Of a stretch of DNA of 64,000 nucleotides, positions 11,382 to 22,157 are shown in pieces. The DNA comes from Hanleya hanleyi (lineage: Eukaryota > Mollusca > Polyplacophora > Lepidopleurida > Hanleyidae), in assembly GCA_036873755.1 (NCBI GenBank), contig JAVTVY010033653.1:1-64000 (forward strand), read 5' to 3'. Position 1 is the first letter of the stretch. The number at the start of each line of letters is the position of its first letter. The notes beneath the pieces are model-generated. The model did not search any database. It worked only from the letters and a program-made list of their open reading frames with translations, and was not told where the DNA came from. A program made the translations under genes and the position numbers.

Positions 11382-11454
11382 TTAACATACCTTTTTGTAG
11401 ATGAATGACCCGTGAATAAACTGGTACAAATGTAGGCTAGCTGATTCTGTGCAG

Positions 11455-12286
11455 GGATTCCGTCAGAAAAAAAAATCTGGGTCCGCAAATACGAGGGAGC
11501 GAAGCGACCAAGTCTGAGGGAGCGTAGCGACCGAAGGGGGGAGAGTCCGAGAGGGGGGTTTCCCCCCTCGCGGCGGCAGAAGATTTTTGATAATTGCCGT
11601 TTAAATTGATGGCCTGAGAGAGCGTCTAGAGATGGATTTTATTATAAAGATTAACAGCAGGAACGTCTGTTTTAAGTCTATTTACACTCTTTGCTATGTA
11701 TGTATTACCACGATAATTTGAACTTGGAAGCAGACATCTTCCGGGACGGTCGCTAACCGAGCCGATACGCGGACGTGGTGGAGAGCACATGAGCAGATTT
11801 TGATAGTGAGAGCTGAAAAACATCACGGCAAACAAAATTATGCCCTCAGATGATCTAATAATATACCCGAATGGTGACAGTTGTTAACTTGACCTTCCAG
11901 AGCTTCTACTTTCATTTCCGTGGCCTGCGCTGGAAGAGCACTAAACACAAGAAATCTGGCTGGATGGACAGACTGTAGTCGCAGACTGTTACTAGCTGGA
12001 AATGGAGTGCTATCATACCTTGGGAAGCGTGAAATTTTCCACGTGCTTCAGAGAACCGTCAGGTCATTGTCCTAATTCCGGCAATTGCCGTCTTTTCAAA
12101 TGTGAATTTCCACATGTGTTTTCATTGATATTCACGAAGGGAAGACTCGGAGGGATATAAAGTTACATTTTAAACCTTTAGCTACCATTTTACTTCTTAA
12201 CAAGTGGACCAAAAGGGGGATTTTTATTTCATTCAGTGGGGGGGAATGGGTCCGTTGACGGACCCAAATAGACCCTAGCGGAATCC
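11455..12286. mobile_element. DNA element with imperfect 30-35 bp inverted ends
   Basis: GGATTCCGTCAG (11455-) and an inverted GGATTCCGCTAG (ending 12286) are each followed inward by a copy of TTGGGTCCG or CTGGGTCCG. Near the left end lie two direct copies of GAGGGAGCGAAGCGACC (second copy with GTAGCG) and a G-run/C-run palindrome (GAGGGGGGTTTCCCCCCTC). The interior is GC-richer than its flanks, with no transposase. Target duplication is unclear. Confidence 0.55.
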
Positions 12287-12289
12287 TTG

Positions 12290-13400
12290 CTGTGTCCAGT
12301 TTGTGTCATTAAATTATTGCCATTGCTACCTCCATCTTAATTTTCTGTCAATTACAAATGAGAAAGAATGATCAGATTGGAGAGTGTGCTTCCTTAATGA
12401 TCAGTATTATCAACTTGAATGAGCTGTGTATGTACATGTATAATATGCTCACTGTTCCATCTTTAACTTTCATCCATGATGATGATAAATGATCAATAAC
12501 TTATAAATGATCAATAACTGTGGATAGCCGGAGTCAATTGTACAAACTGGTAGGGCACACTTATATGGTCTATTCTGCCCTCAACTAAACGTGCACGGCC
12601 TACATATCATTTAAGACATCATGGAATTACTACTGTAAATGATTATTGACTGATGAGCTGATCGCTATCATGTCTCTTAGGGAGACCAGCAAAGTTTACA
12701 ATGCTACCTCTCGTGACAATCGCTTAATGAGATACTGACCCCCCTGAAAGTTCAAACTATTCATCGTATTTCATGTTTAGATATGTCCAATGTGTAATGG
12801 TTAGATACACGCTCATTGTAATATATGACTGCCCCGTGGCCATATGTCCTGAGACCGAACCCACTGACCTATACTGTTAGATTCTGCAGCTGTCCTGTTG
12901 TCATATTAACTCAATTGTTCATCTATGATAACTCTATTGTTTCAGTGTTGATGCTCAACCATGCATGGATAATAAAGTCATGTATGCTTCCTTTTACAGT
13001 TCTCCAACTTCATCTATGTGTACATGCTATTGTTATGAAAATTAATATTCCCACCAAACATGTATGCTATTTCTGTCATTTTCAAATCATTTTTCTCAAG
13101 TTCCAGTTTTTGAGATTGACCTCTATTTTTTGTTGTCTTTGAAGTTAGAACACATTGCAGATGTCCAAAGTTCTCCAAAAATGTGATGTGTGTTGTCAAA
13201 GAATGGTGTACAAGATTGATTAATCCAGTCCACATACTTTACCTTTACCTGTAGTACATATCCATTAACATACATTTCATCGATCACTGTCATAATGATA
13301 ACATAAGAAATAGAAATATAGCCCATCCAATATCTTTGTATTGATTTGGTCACATTTTTGCCCTATAAATCTCACTATGATGTAATTATATTGTGCCTAC
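12290..13400. other. No supported feature
   Basis: Overlapping open frames occur at 12825-13353 on both strands, but they have phenylalanine/leucine/isoleucine-rich compositions and no splice context. No repeat was recognised. Confidence 0.4.
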
Positions 13401-15371
13401 ATAATTATGTCTCCCCCAACTATGTTGGGGGGAGACATCTAGTGTTTGTGCTGTTTGTCTGTCTGTCTGTCCGTCCCCTTTCCTTGTCTGCAAGATACCT
13501 TGAGAACTACTGGGCGGAAGTTCACCAAACTTGGATGGAAGCTTCATTGGGATAGTCCCCTCATTTGGTTAGGTTTTGGTGTATGTGCGTGCTTTCATCC
13601 GTGTCTGGTGTCCATCCGTCCGTCCATCTACTTGTACATGTATATACAGATCTTGTCTGCAAGATATCTTGAGAACTACTGGGCGGAATTTCACCAGACT
13701 CGGATGAAAGCTTCATTGGGATAGCCCCCTCATTTGATCAGGTTTTGGTGTGTATGTGTATGTGCTTTCTCCGTGTCCATGTCCAGTGTCCGTCCATCTA
13801 CTTGTACATGTATATACAGATCTTGTCTGCAAGATATCTTGAGAACTACTGGGCGGAATTTCACCAGACTCGGATGAAAGCTTCATTGGGATAGCCCCCT
13901 CATTTGATCAGGTTTTGGTGTGTATGTGTATGTGTGTGCTTTCGTCCATGTCCAGTGTCCGTCCATCCCTCCATCTACTTGTACATGTATATACAGGCCT
14001 TGTCTGCAAGATATCTTGAGAACTACTGGAGGTGAGTGTGATTGCGTTCGTCCATGTCTGGTGTCCGTCCGTCTGTCCATCTACTTGTACATGTATATGT
14101 ATATACAGTCCCTGTCTGCAAGATATCTGAACTACTGGACGGAATTTCACCAAACTTGGATGGAAGGTTCATTGGGATAGCCGCTTCATTTGATTAGATT
14201 TTGGTGTGTGTATGCATTCATCCGTGTCCATTGTCCGTCCGTCCATCCATCTAATTGTAAATGTATATATAGGTCTTGTCTGCAAGATAGCTTGAGAACT
14301 ACTGGAAGGAATTTCACCAAACTTGGATGGAAGCTTCATTGGGATAGCCCCCTCATCTGATTAGGTGTTGGTGTGTGCGCGAGCGTTCATTCGGGTCCGC
14401 CCATCTAATTGTACATGTATATATAGGCCTTGTCTGCAAGATATCTGTAGAACTACCTGACAAAATTTTGCCAAACTTGGATGGAAGCTCCACTGCAATA
14501 GGCTCCTCATCTGATTAGGTTTCGTTATTCATGCATGCGTTCGTCCGGGTCTGTTGTCCGTCCGCCTGTCCATCTACTTCTACATGTATAGACAAGCCTT
14601 GTCTGTGAGATACCTGGATAATTACTGGACGGAACTTCACCAGACTTGGAAGAAATATTTATTGGAATGGCCTCCACATCTGATTATGTTTTGGTGTGCG
14701 CGCATGCATCCATCTCTTTCTGATGTCCATCTTTGTTACATGTATGTACAGGACTACTCTTGTCTACAAGATATTTAGAGAACTACTGGATGAAATTTCA
14801 CCAAACTTGGATGGAAGTTTCATTGAAATGGCCTTGTGATCTAATTAGGTTTTGGTGTGAGCTAGTGCTTGTGTGGGTCCGTGCAAAATGTGCTTGTCTG
14901 TCTGTCCAATTTTTGTTCACTCCATATCTAGGAAACTACTGAAGGCAAATGCATGAAACTTCTATACAGTAGAGCATATATATTATAGGTGTGCCTGTTG
15001 TATGTTTTGCATCTTCCTATATTGCGATCAGTTTCGAAATAATTGATGCTTCACAATTACATGTATTTCACAATGGTTGGATGCTGTAGGTGTCGGCAAT
15101 CCACTCATTGCTATATAAATCCCGACTCCGGCTCCTCACTGGGCTACTGCAACAATGAAAATCGCCTCTTCACAATTAATATTTTTAGATGCACAGCTTT
15201 GTTTAGGATACTTATTGCTACATTCATTTTATAGCACTTTCCCTTAAATAATGTGCCCACTCGAGGCAAGGTAGGAGGTTGGGGGAGACGTATGTTTTTG
15301 CTTAAAAAAACAAACAGCATAGGTTTCATGTCGAAGCGGCAACTCATGGATCAAACCGGAATCTCTAGTTT
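13401..15371 (+). mobile_element. Tandem-core element, copy A
   Basis: The element starts ATAATTATGTCTCCCCCAAC with a hairpin (GTCTCCCCCAAC-TAT-GTTGGGGGGAGAC), then GTCTGTCTGTCTGTCCGTCC and nine or ten tandem units. The unique 3' part (15183-15371) contains GTTGGGGGAGAC, inverted to the 5' end, and finishes CTCTAGTTT. The same start, core and 3' part recur at 61383-63377, which fixes the borders. No protein is encoded; the many open frames rich in YLENYW and FHQT strings are translations of the repeat. Confidence 0.85.
13483..14950 (+). repeat. About ten tandem units of 155-177 bp (one of 112 bp)
   Basis: Units begin near CTTGTCTGCAAGATATCTTG at about 13483, 13652, 13822, 13999, 14111, 14275, 14430, 14599 and 14758, with a degenerate last unit near 14890. 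Each holds a segment like AATTTCACCAAACTTGGATG, a CCTCATTTGATTAGGTTTTG block, a GTCCGTCC tract and TACTTGTACATGTATATACA. Units at 13652 and 13822 are almost identical; divergence increases toward the 3' side. Confidence 0.9.
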
Positions 15372-15520
15372 GTTATTGACCATGGATACCCGAGGAATTG
15401 CTGAAATATTAGGAAAATATGCCATTGATGAGAAAACGATCTTCTTAAAGGGAGTGTACAATGGTTTCTATTGCCTTTTTTTTGTCATGCCAATTAAATA
15501 GGTCCATTTTCTCTGAGCAT

Positions 15521-15582
15521 GACTGAAATAGTGTTGAAAGCGACTTTAAATCATATTCATTCATTCAGTCACTCACTTTTTT
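15521..15582 (+). mobile_element. 5'-truncated SINE tail with 9-bp target duplication
   Basis: GACTGAAATAGTGTTGAAAG...CATTCATTCAGTCACTCAC matches the 3' end of the SINE at 57947-58249 (CTGAAATATTGTTGAAAGCG). It is flanked by TCTGAGCAT at 15512-15520 and 15583-15591. This is the normal outcome of 5'-truncated target-primed retroposition. Confidence 0.75.
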
Positions 15583-15591
15583 TCTGAGCAT

Positions 15592-17739
15592 AAAGCAATA
15601 ACTTTGTCCATTCATCTGTCTATATGCAACCAATTTATCCTTGCCAAATCTTGGATGCCCTTGTCGCTAAGATTGTGAAACTTTGGCATGAGATACTATT
15701 GTGTGCAGTAGATGTCCACTGGACTACATTTTCAAATTCAAAGTCCCTTTTCCTGGGCATTCAACAATCAATCCAAAAATTGTCGGGGTGCTTCTGCGGG
15801 TAGGATTCTTTAAGTTGGGCATAAGAGATGTAGTAAATGTCTCTCTGTCTGTCTTTATGCCAGGCTGGCCAAACTTGTTCGGACCATATCTTTGTTGCTT
15901 TCTGTGGTGCTAAGATTATGAAACTTGGACATGAGATAGTTTGTATGTAGTAGATGTGCAATGATGTCCTACATCAACTGGTCACACAGTTTTGACTGTA
16001 GGTCCTTGAAACGTACTTTGGCTTACTGAACATACTTTAAAGACCTGCACCTCCTATGTATGTGATGACAGTAAGTTCTCTTATACTATTTACCAAGAGT
16101 TGAACATTATCTTTTTCACTATTTCCCAGCTCCAGATTTTTTGTAGTTTACCAAGTTACCAGTCTGCTGCTTCTTGTACACATTGTGATTTTCCCTAATT
16201 CATCACCTAAGATCTACTACTCTGGATATGGACCCTGTGAACTTATATTTCACCACTTTATAATTGCTCGTGTGCACTTTACCATTGTTCAGCCTCTAAC
16301 CACCTACATGTACTAAGCTGTTTCTTTATCTGCCATATTTTAATAAAATCCTCTTAATGCTGTATCTGATGTTTTATAAACAAGTATATTTATGTCAATA
16401 GTTGGTTCATTGATAAATTATGCTTTAAATTTGTCAAGTATGGCTGCATTGGATGTTCAGGCCTGAATATCCCCTCTATTCTATATCTACTTGTATGCTT
16501 GAGCATGTTAACTTCATATTGTGCAGAACTTCAGTAATCATCTTCAAAAGGTTTTCTTTATTATCTGGCAACTGTACACATTCCCAATCTGTCCAAAGAC
16601 GGGTCAATTTATCAGTACAGAGAATCTATGAAACCTGCTTAAACTTTTCATGGTCTTATTTGCTTACTTTTGGGCAGATATTTTCCACTATGTGGAGTGT
16701 GAACAATACATGCAATTTAACATTATGTCAACAAAAAAGATTCTCACATAAATAAAAGAATTCTCAGGCCAGGACTTGAAATGTTCAAGGGAGTACCTTT
16801 AATAGCGTCAGTGCACAAACATTTTATTGTATAATTCCCGGGGCAATGAACCGAGAGAGATAGATAACGTTCCGTAATGGCAAGGACATATTGTGAGTTT
16901 CGCTGACACTAAGATGTTTAGGGGATATCATGGGCTTCATATTTAGCATTTAGATCAGTCTTCCCTAAAAGTAGTGCCCATGTTGCAGCACCCCCTCTTT
17001 CAGGCCTTTCCCCTCGCCCTTTTCTCTTCTACCATTGGGAGCTCTGGTAAACGACTTTGCTGAATGTAATAATCCATTGATAAGGTGGCTAGCTATTGGT
17101 TTTGCTTTGTTCAAACAGAGGTCATGAGTTAGGCGCGGACATCATACTGTGGGTATGCATCATTCAGCATCTTAGCCAATCTGAAGTGTGTGTGCCACAA
17201 GACAACTGCATATTTGGCAGTTTAATTGAGGGTCAGTTCATCTGATGAATATGAATGGTTTCTGGAACAGGCTCTCATTAGCATATGCGCTTCACAAGTT
17301 GACGATGGTCGGTGCAAAGGTAGCAATGGTATTCATGATGATGTGCTGTAGACATCGTAAGAGTGAAAAGACGATGAATCAATTTTTCCATCATAAATTA
17401 GGAGCCAATTTCCACTCTCCTACATCAAAGTAGAGTGGTAAGATGTTGAGTGATCAGTACATGTAATTGTACTACTGAAAACTGAAGAAAAGTAGGGCAA
17501 ATAATAATGGTGCTAAATGATAATGTAATAGATAAATTAAAAGTGTTACCTGTATTTGTAATTAATGTTATTAATTTGATTGTAGTCTAATACAGACTGC
17601 AAATCATACTGGACAGGTGTTACTACTAGTATGACCATATCAATTTATCATCAGTTTAATTACACTCAATAATGAAGCCTCATAGTTTACTGATTCAGTC
17701 GCCAGTTCTACATGTAATCTCATGTCTGTTATTATTCTC
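15592..17739. other. Mostly featureless; degenerate repeat at its left side
   Basis: From about 15600 to 15990 there are two or three poorly conserved units (GCTAAGATTATGAAACTTGG, TTGGCATGAGATA, GTAGATGT) of the kind seen in the tandem-core families. From 16000 to 17740 I see no repeat and no credible exon; the open frame at 16453-16755 lacks splice signals. Confidence 0.4.
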
Positions 17740-18835
17740 CCTCTGAAAAGAGGTGTGGAGAGGGATGGGGGGGGGGGGCGCTTTTTTCAACCCCTTCTGT
17801 GATTTTCACAGATTTATGGCCCTTTATCAATTACATAAATTTTTGCTACATGTATATTACATTGTTGTCCAGGCTTTACCTCCCTTACATATTGGCAAAG
17901 AAGTGCTCACATTAGTACCTTGCAGATGATTTATGTGTTATGTCCCTTTATCATCAATATCTATATATGCTTGTCTGGTTCATATCTCGGCTACTGATTG
18001 AGCAACTACTTCAAACTTATATGGAAGATGCTTAATACCTTGCAGATGTGCACTGTGCGTTTGCGTTGTCCGTCTGTACATCTGTCCATCCGTGCGTCCA
18101 TCTGACTTTGTTTCCAGATAATAACGTATGAAAAACTGAACGGATTCTTTTCCAATTTAGTTTGTGGGTACCTCACCTCAAGATCTCAGTTGGGATTGTT
18201 TTTCATGCCAATCTGGTTATAGGTGGGCCCACCTGGGGGCCAAGTTAAAATTTTGTTTCCGGACAATGACTTTTGAAAAAGTGAAAAAAATCTTTTTAAA
18301 TTTGGTATGTGGTTACCTCACATCAAGATCTCACTTGGGATGGCTTTTCATGCCAATCTGCCTATAGGTGGCACCACCTGGGGACCAAGTTAACATTTTG
18401 TTTCCGGACAATATCTTTGAAAAACTGAACGGATTCTTTTCAAATTTGGTATGTGGGCACCTTGCCTCAAGATCTTGATTGGGATTGTTTTTCATGCCAA
18501 TCCGCTTAAAGATGGAGCCACCTGGGGGACCAATTTAAATTTTGTTTCTGGACAATAACTTTGAAAAACTGAATGGATTCTTTTCAAATTTGGTATGTAG
18601 ATACCTTGCCTCAAGATCTCGCTTGGGATTGTTTTTCACAAGTTTAAAGGGCAAAGTTAAAATTTCATTTCCGGACAATAACTCATGAAAACCTGACCGG
18701 ATTAGGAACCTTGCTTCTGGATCTCACTTGCGATTTTTCTCCATGCCGGGTACTGAACGTTATGGTTCCAAGCCAAATCAATTGTTTCAATGTCGGGGGG
18801 ACTCAACTGCTCAGGTTTTCTTTTTGCCTGTTTCA
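17740..18835 (+). repeat. Tandem-core array F (about 146-bp units)
   Basis: A left G-rich hairpin (CTCCCTCTGAAAAGAGG, then a run of about 12 G) is followed by two diverged units and, after TCCGTCTGTACATCTGTCC, five units starting at about 18109, 18256, 18400, 18543 and 18667. The units carry GTTTCCGGACAATAACT, GAACGGATTCTTTTCAAATT and CACCTGGGGGCCAAGTT. This is the same architecture as elements A-D with a different sequence. A defined 3' end was not found; element D begins directly after it. Confidence 0.65.
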
Positions 18836-18844
18836 GTCATTTTT

Positions 18845-20183
18845 ACCCCTCAGCCCATAGGGCTGTGGAGTCTTGTCGTTGCCATGTACGTCCGTCCGTC
18901 CGTCCGTCCGTCCGTCCGTCCGTCCGTCCGTCCGTCAACATGTTCTTGTCCGCTGAATATCTGCAGATCTATGAAGTCGGGCCTGACCAAACTTTGGTGA
19001 GGGCTTCCTGAATGTTGACTGATGAAATGATTAGATTTTCAGATGGCTATGATGATTTCATGATTTTTAATTTTTTTTTTTTTATTATTTATTGATGGCT
19101 CAGCCTTTGCACTGTTATCTATGCCCATCAACATGTTCTTGTCCGCTGAATATCTGCAGATCTATCAAGTCGGGCCTGACAAAACTTTGGTGAGAGCTTC
19201 CTGAATGTTGACTGATGAAATGATTGGATTTTCAGATTGCTATGATGATTTCATGAGTTTTAATTTTTTTTTATTATTATTTATTGATGGCTTAGCTTTT
19301 GCACTGTTATCTGTGCCCATTGGTTGCATGTTTCATTGTGAATTTTGAAGGTTCCCTGATACAAGAAAGCCTGGTCCATTCAAGATTCTCATTGAATGAA
19401 GGACAACATTTTTCTTTAATTTTGCTATTAAATCATTGTATTCTAGATCATATGATTTATCCTAAAACTTTTGCATGAGCCATATTTGTGTCCACACATT
19501 TAACTGGTACAACATAGTGCTTCAATTTTTGTCACCAAACATGTTACTGTACCTTGGAAATTATTTAAAACGAGTGATTAGGAGAGCCCATTTTTAGCCT
19601 GACTCTGGGCAATTTTGAACCAGTTTGCATACCTGGAGCTTATGACCCCCCCCCCCCAAATAATGATAAGGGTGGGCCTGTGTCAATCAGTGTGTTTACT
19701 TGTTATCACACTTGTGCAATGCATAAATTGCCACTGATAAAGCTACACTTTCTTGCATGCTGTAATCCCAGCACACCACTCACGTGAAACCGAAGTCTGT
19801 TATATACGGTATCCAGGGATTTTTTGCAGGTTCCGATCCCAAACTTTCAGTTCCTTTTCGTCATTCATTATTGAGGGTCCAATTTTTTTAAGTGAATTTC
19901 GGCGCAAAGAATCTGTGATCAATTAAAAGACAGAGGTTTATTAACATGAAATTCAATACCCAGCTATGCAATCGGATCGATATTGAGGCTTCCAGAAGCT
20001 TTTTCTAGGAGTATTTCCTTTAGAAATCCTTTCAAATTGAACAACAACAACACTTTCGTTTTTTGTTTCATTTGAGTTTTGGGTGCCCATATGTTTTCTG
20101 AAACTAAATTGGCTCTAGATGCAACCCTGATCCTACTTGACTAAAAAAACACAGGCTGAGGGGTCCGCGCACCTTTTAGGTGC
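18845..20183 (+). mobile_element. Tandem-core element D with 3' hairpin
   Basis: The 5' end ACCCCTCAGCC (18845-18855) overlaps a perfect hairpin CAGCCC-ATA-GGGCTG and is inverted as GGCTGAGGGGT at 20154-20164. A (GTCC)n tract and two 193-bp core units (from 18936 and 19129, nearly identical) follow. Just after the inverted 3' end is a perfect hairpin GCACCT-TTT-AGGTGC (20169-20183). The interior 19330-20150 is unique, with no transposase. This is the clearest complete example of the layout in the window. Confidence 0.75.
18889..18936 (+). repeat. (GTCC)n microsatellite, about 12 copies
   Basis: Uninterrupted GTCC/TCCG repeat inside element D, between its 5' hairpin and its first core unit. 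The arginine/proline/serine-rich open frames across it are artefacts. Confidence 0.95.
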
Positions 20184-20262
20184 TTGACTGCAATTCATGT
20201 TCTCACAGTTATCATCCTTCATTGTCAACAGCAGTATAGTCTGGGATTAATAACTAATAGAG

Positions 20263-20620
20263 ATGTTTGAAATTTTTGTAGTATATTCTTCTTATCATGT
20301 ACATGTAGGTGAGTGCTGTCAGGTTCGGGTTATTTTAATGAGTTATGAGCCTTCATCTTCAAGTCCATATCTGAGTAACGTTTTGATGGACAGTTTTAAA
20401 ACTTACATGGAAGATGATTATTGCCATATACATACACTGTCAAGTTTCTAACAAGTTTCACTGGATTTAATGATTTTTAACATGTTTTATTAATTGACAT
20501 AGAAATTTTCATAGCAAATGCTTAGTTCATGTTGGTTTGTTTGTTGCCCGTTCAATCACATGTCCCAGACCGGTGGGGGAGGGGGGATGGGAGGCGGGAT
20601 GTACATCCAAGCAATCTCTG
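20263..20620 (+). mobile_element. 3' part of a C-type tandem-core element
   Basis: The segment ends in a G-rich block followed by AAGCAATCTCTGATTGT, the same 3' hairpin as element C (AGCAATCTCTGATTGCT). Upstream is one core unit (ATATCTGAGTAACGTTTTGA, GGACAGTTTTAAAACTTACA). No 5' end was seen, so it is truncated or degraded. Confidence 0.6.
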
Positions 20621-20754
20621 ATTGTATCTGTTGTGCATTCAGTTTGTCCATATCATCTACTGACATGTATAAGGCGTATCCATTACTAATCAGTTAGGCA
20701 CCTGCACTTTTAGTTTCTCATCTGGACTTACTATTAGCTGTGAGAGATTTTGGC

Positions 20755-20764
20755 TATATAAAAG
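20755..20764 (+). promoter_or_regulatory. Possible TATA box
   Basis: TATATAAAAG lies about 25-30 bp before TTAGTTCC, a plausible initiator. A transcript starting there would leave a short leader exon ending at GATCAA|GTAAGTTATG (20830), before the exon candidate at 20921. Seen by sequence only. Confidence 0.3.
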
Positions 20765-20920
20765 AGTTACAGCTGTGTTTAGTTCCTCCTTTACGTATCT
20801 ATCATCCAGCTGACTCAGTAGACTGATCAAGTAAGTTATGATACAGTTTGTAGCAGGTTTCAAGGATAATGACTTTCTGTGAAATTCATTTTAACATGTT
20901 ACTTTTCTTTCCAAATTCAG

Positions 20921-21024
20921 GAAAATCTTAATGATGTTAATCCCAATATAGATATTAATACATTTTTACCAGACTTGTTGCACATTAAAATGCTATTGTT
21001 AGTCACCTTTGGCCTCCTTACAAG
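20921..21024 (+). CDS. Candidate exon, possibly carrying a signal peptide
   Basis: An excellent acceptor (CTTTTCTTTCCAAATTCAG) opens 104 nt free of stops to ACAAG|GTTAGT. Read in phase 0 it gives ENLNDVNPNIDINTFLPDL then LHIKMLLLVTFGLLTR. Two interpretations fit: an internal exon of a larger gene, or the start exon of a small secreted protein using ATG at 20990 (MLLLVTFGLLT resembles a signal-peptide start) behind the TATA box at 20755. The next exon was not identified. No family was recognised. Confidence 0.4.
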
Positions 21025-21129
21025 GTTAGTGAAGCTGGCTTTATGTTTCATATGTGTGGCTCATTCATTAATAGCTTTATGTAGCTGTAGGCATTGCTGG
21101 TTTTAGACACCAATTTTAAAGATAATGTG

Positions 21130-21333
21130 TTAGCGGGGAAGCGGATCCTCATTGTTATAATTGAAGAGTCCAGCCTCGTGGAGAATGTCTGCTGTGATAT
21201 GTCTATGTGGACATCGTGTGTGTCGGTGAAGTAGGTAGACCAGACGGTTACTTAGATCAACCACGACGAGCCTTCTCATGTCCGCTAAGTTATGTTCATC
21301 TGTCTCTCCTCGATCTACTGGAAATGTCATCTG
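21130..21333 (-). CDS. Candidate terminal coding exon, basic and histidine-rich
   Basis: On the minus strand, ATCACCCCAG followed by CAG ATG opens 67 codons to a TAA at 21130. The reading begins QMTFPVDRGETDEHNLADM and contains RRLVVVDLSNRLVYLLHRH and a pair of cysteines or histidines (TRCPHRH). It has balanced composition and no low complexity, unlike the other short frames nearby. It starts in phase 0, the phase left by the candidate exon at 55310-55140 on the same strand, so the two could be joined, although the intron would be 34 kb and hold every element between. Basic pairs (RR) and small size would suit a peptide precursor, but no known precursor was recognised. Confidence 0.35.
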   Translation of the reverse strand, partial: QMTFPVDRGETDEHNLADMRRLVVVDLSNRLVYLLHRHTRCPHRHITADILHEAGLFNYNNEDPLPR

Positions 21334-22026
21334 CTGGGGTGATATTTACAGTCGAGCAAGGTAAATAAGTGTTTTCGTTCAATTTCACATCTGAATGCCT
21401 TGGGATTGAATTAGTAACAGTGTTAGATACTCAGTATGTATTTATTAACGTGGGACATGAGGTGCATGTTAGAAGACTAGCTCCCTTGACATAAGAGCTG
21501 AGATGTTTGTTTATTCCAGGTAAATATTACCTGATTCACCTGTGAGGGAGAGAGAGAGCTAGGATGTACAGGTGAGACGACTCACAGTCACACGAGTCTT
21601 CTCCCACGACAGACTGGTCGGATCCTGATCTGGATTATAGGAACACCCTCCTGTGGTTACACACTTTCCCCACAGCTTATCTGAGAGTGACTTTATCATA
21701 AACTACATTATCAAGAACTCGAGATGTTTGAATTAACTATATACAGGTAAGTAACTGTGATCATCAGTCCAGTCCATGATCTTTGAATCATGAATGTTCA
21801 GCCATGGAACCTAGAAAGAGTCCATGATCATACAATAATTAGTTTCCTCACTCCTTACATTAACTGACCTATGAATGAGGACCGACTAAAATACTTCAGA
21901 TAGTTCAGCAATTAATGCTATTTTTTGGTCTAATTGTATTTGTGGGATTTTAATTGCACTTTCAAACATTATTTTCACTAAATATTGATTAGCAATAGCA
22001 TAGGGCTGAGGTGGACAATAATTGGG
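21334..22026. other. Splice-like signals without coding frames
   Basis: Several strong acceptor or donor look-alikes occur on the plus strand (TTTATTCCAG at about 21522, TACAG|GTGAGA at about 21569, TTTCCCCACAG at about 21675, TATACAG|GTAAGT at about 21746), but the segments between them have stops in all frames, apart from a 23-nt start MFELTIY before 21746. They could be untranslated exons; nothing firmer can be said. Confidence 0.25.
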
Positions 22027-22157
22027 AGGCTTGCACAATACCAACTCTCCAAACAGATTCTGTGACTGTTGCTTCCTGTTTGTCAATTTTGGTCGAGTTA
22101 GCCAATCACCTGACAGATCTAGCACTTCCTGTGTATCTGATCCTGTTGTGCAAGCCT
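22027..22157 (+). mobile_element. 131-bp MITE, copy 1 of 3
   Basis: Perfect 12-bp ends AGGCTTGCACAA / TTGTGCAAGCCT surround a body with CTTCCTGTTTGTCAATTTT, CCAATCACCTGACAGATCTA and GCACTTCCTG. The same body occurs at 41891-42026 and, inverted, at 54381-54518. The long minus-strand frame over this copy (21886-22293) is incidental. Confidence 0.8.

Noticed and set aside
13446..14942. Many open frames with YLENYW/FHQTW strings, on both strands (also at 61714-62794)
   Set aside because: They recur once per tandem unit, are open in several frames and overlap on both strands; they are translations of a non-coding repeat.
18728..19011. Arginine/serine/proline-rich frames
   Set aside because: They translate the (GTCC)n microsatellite in element D.
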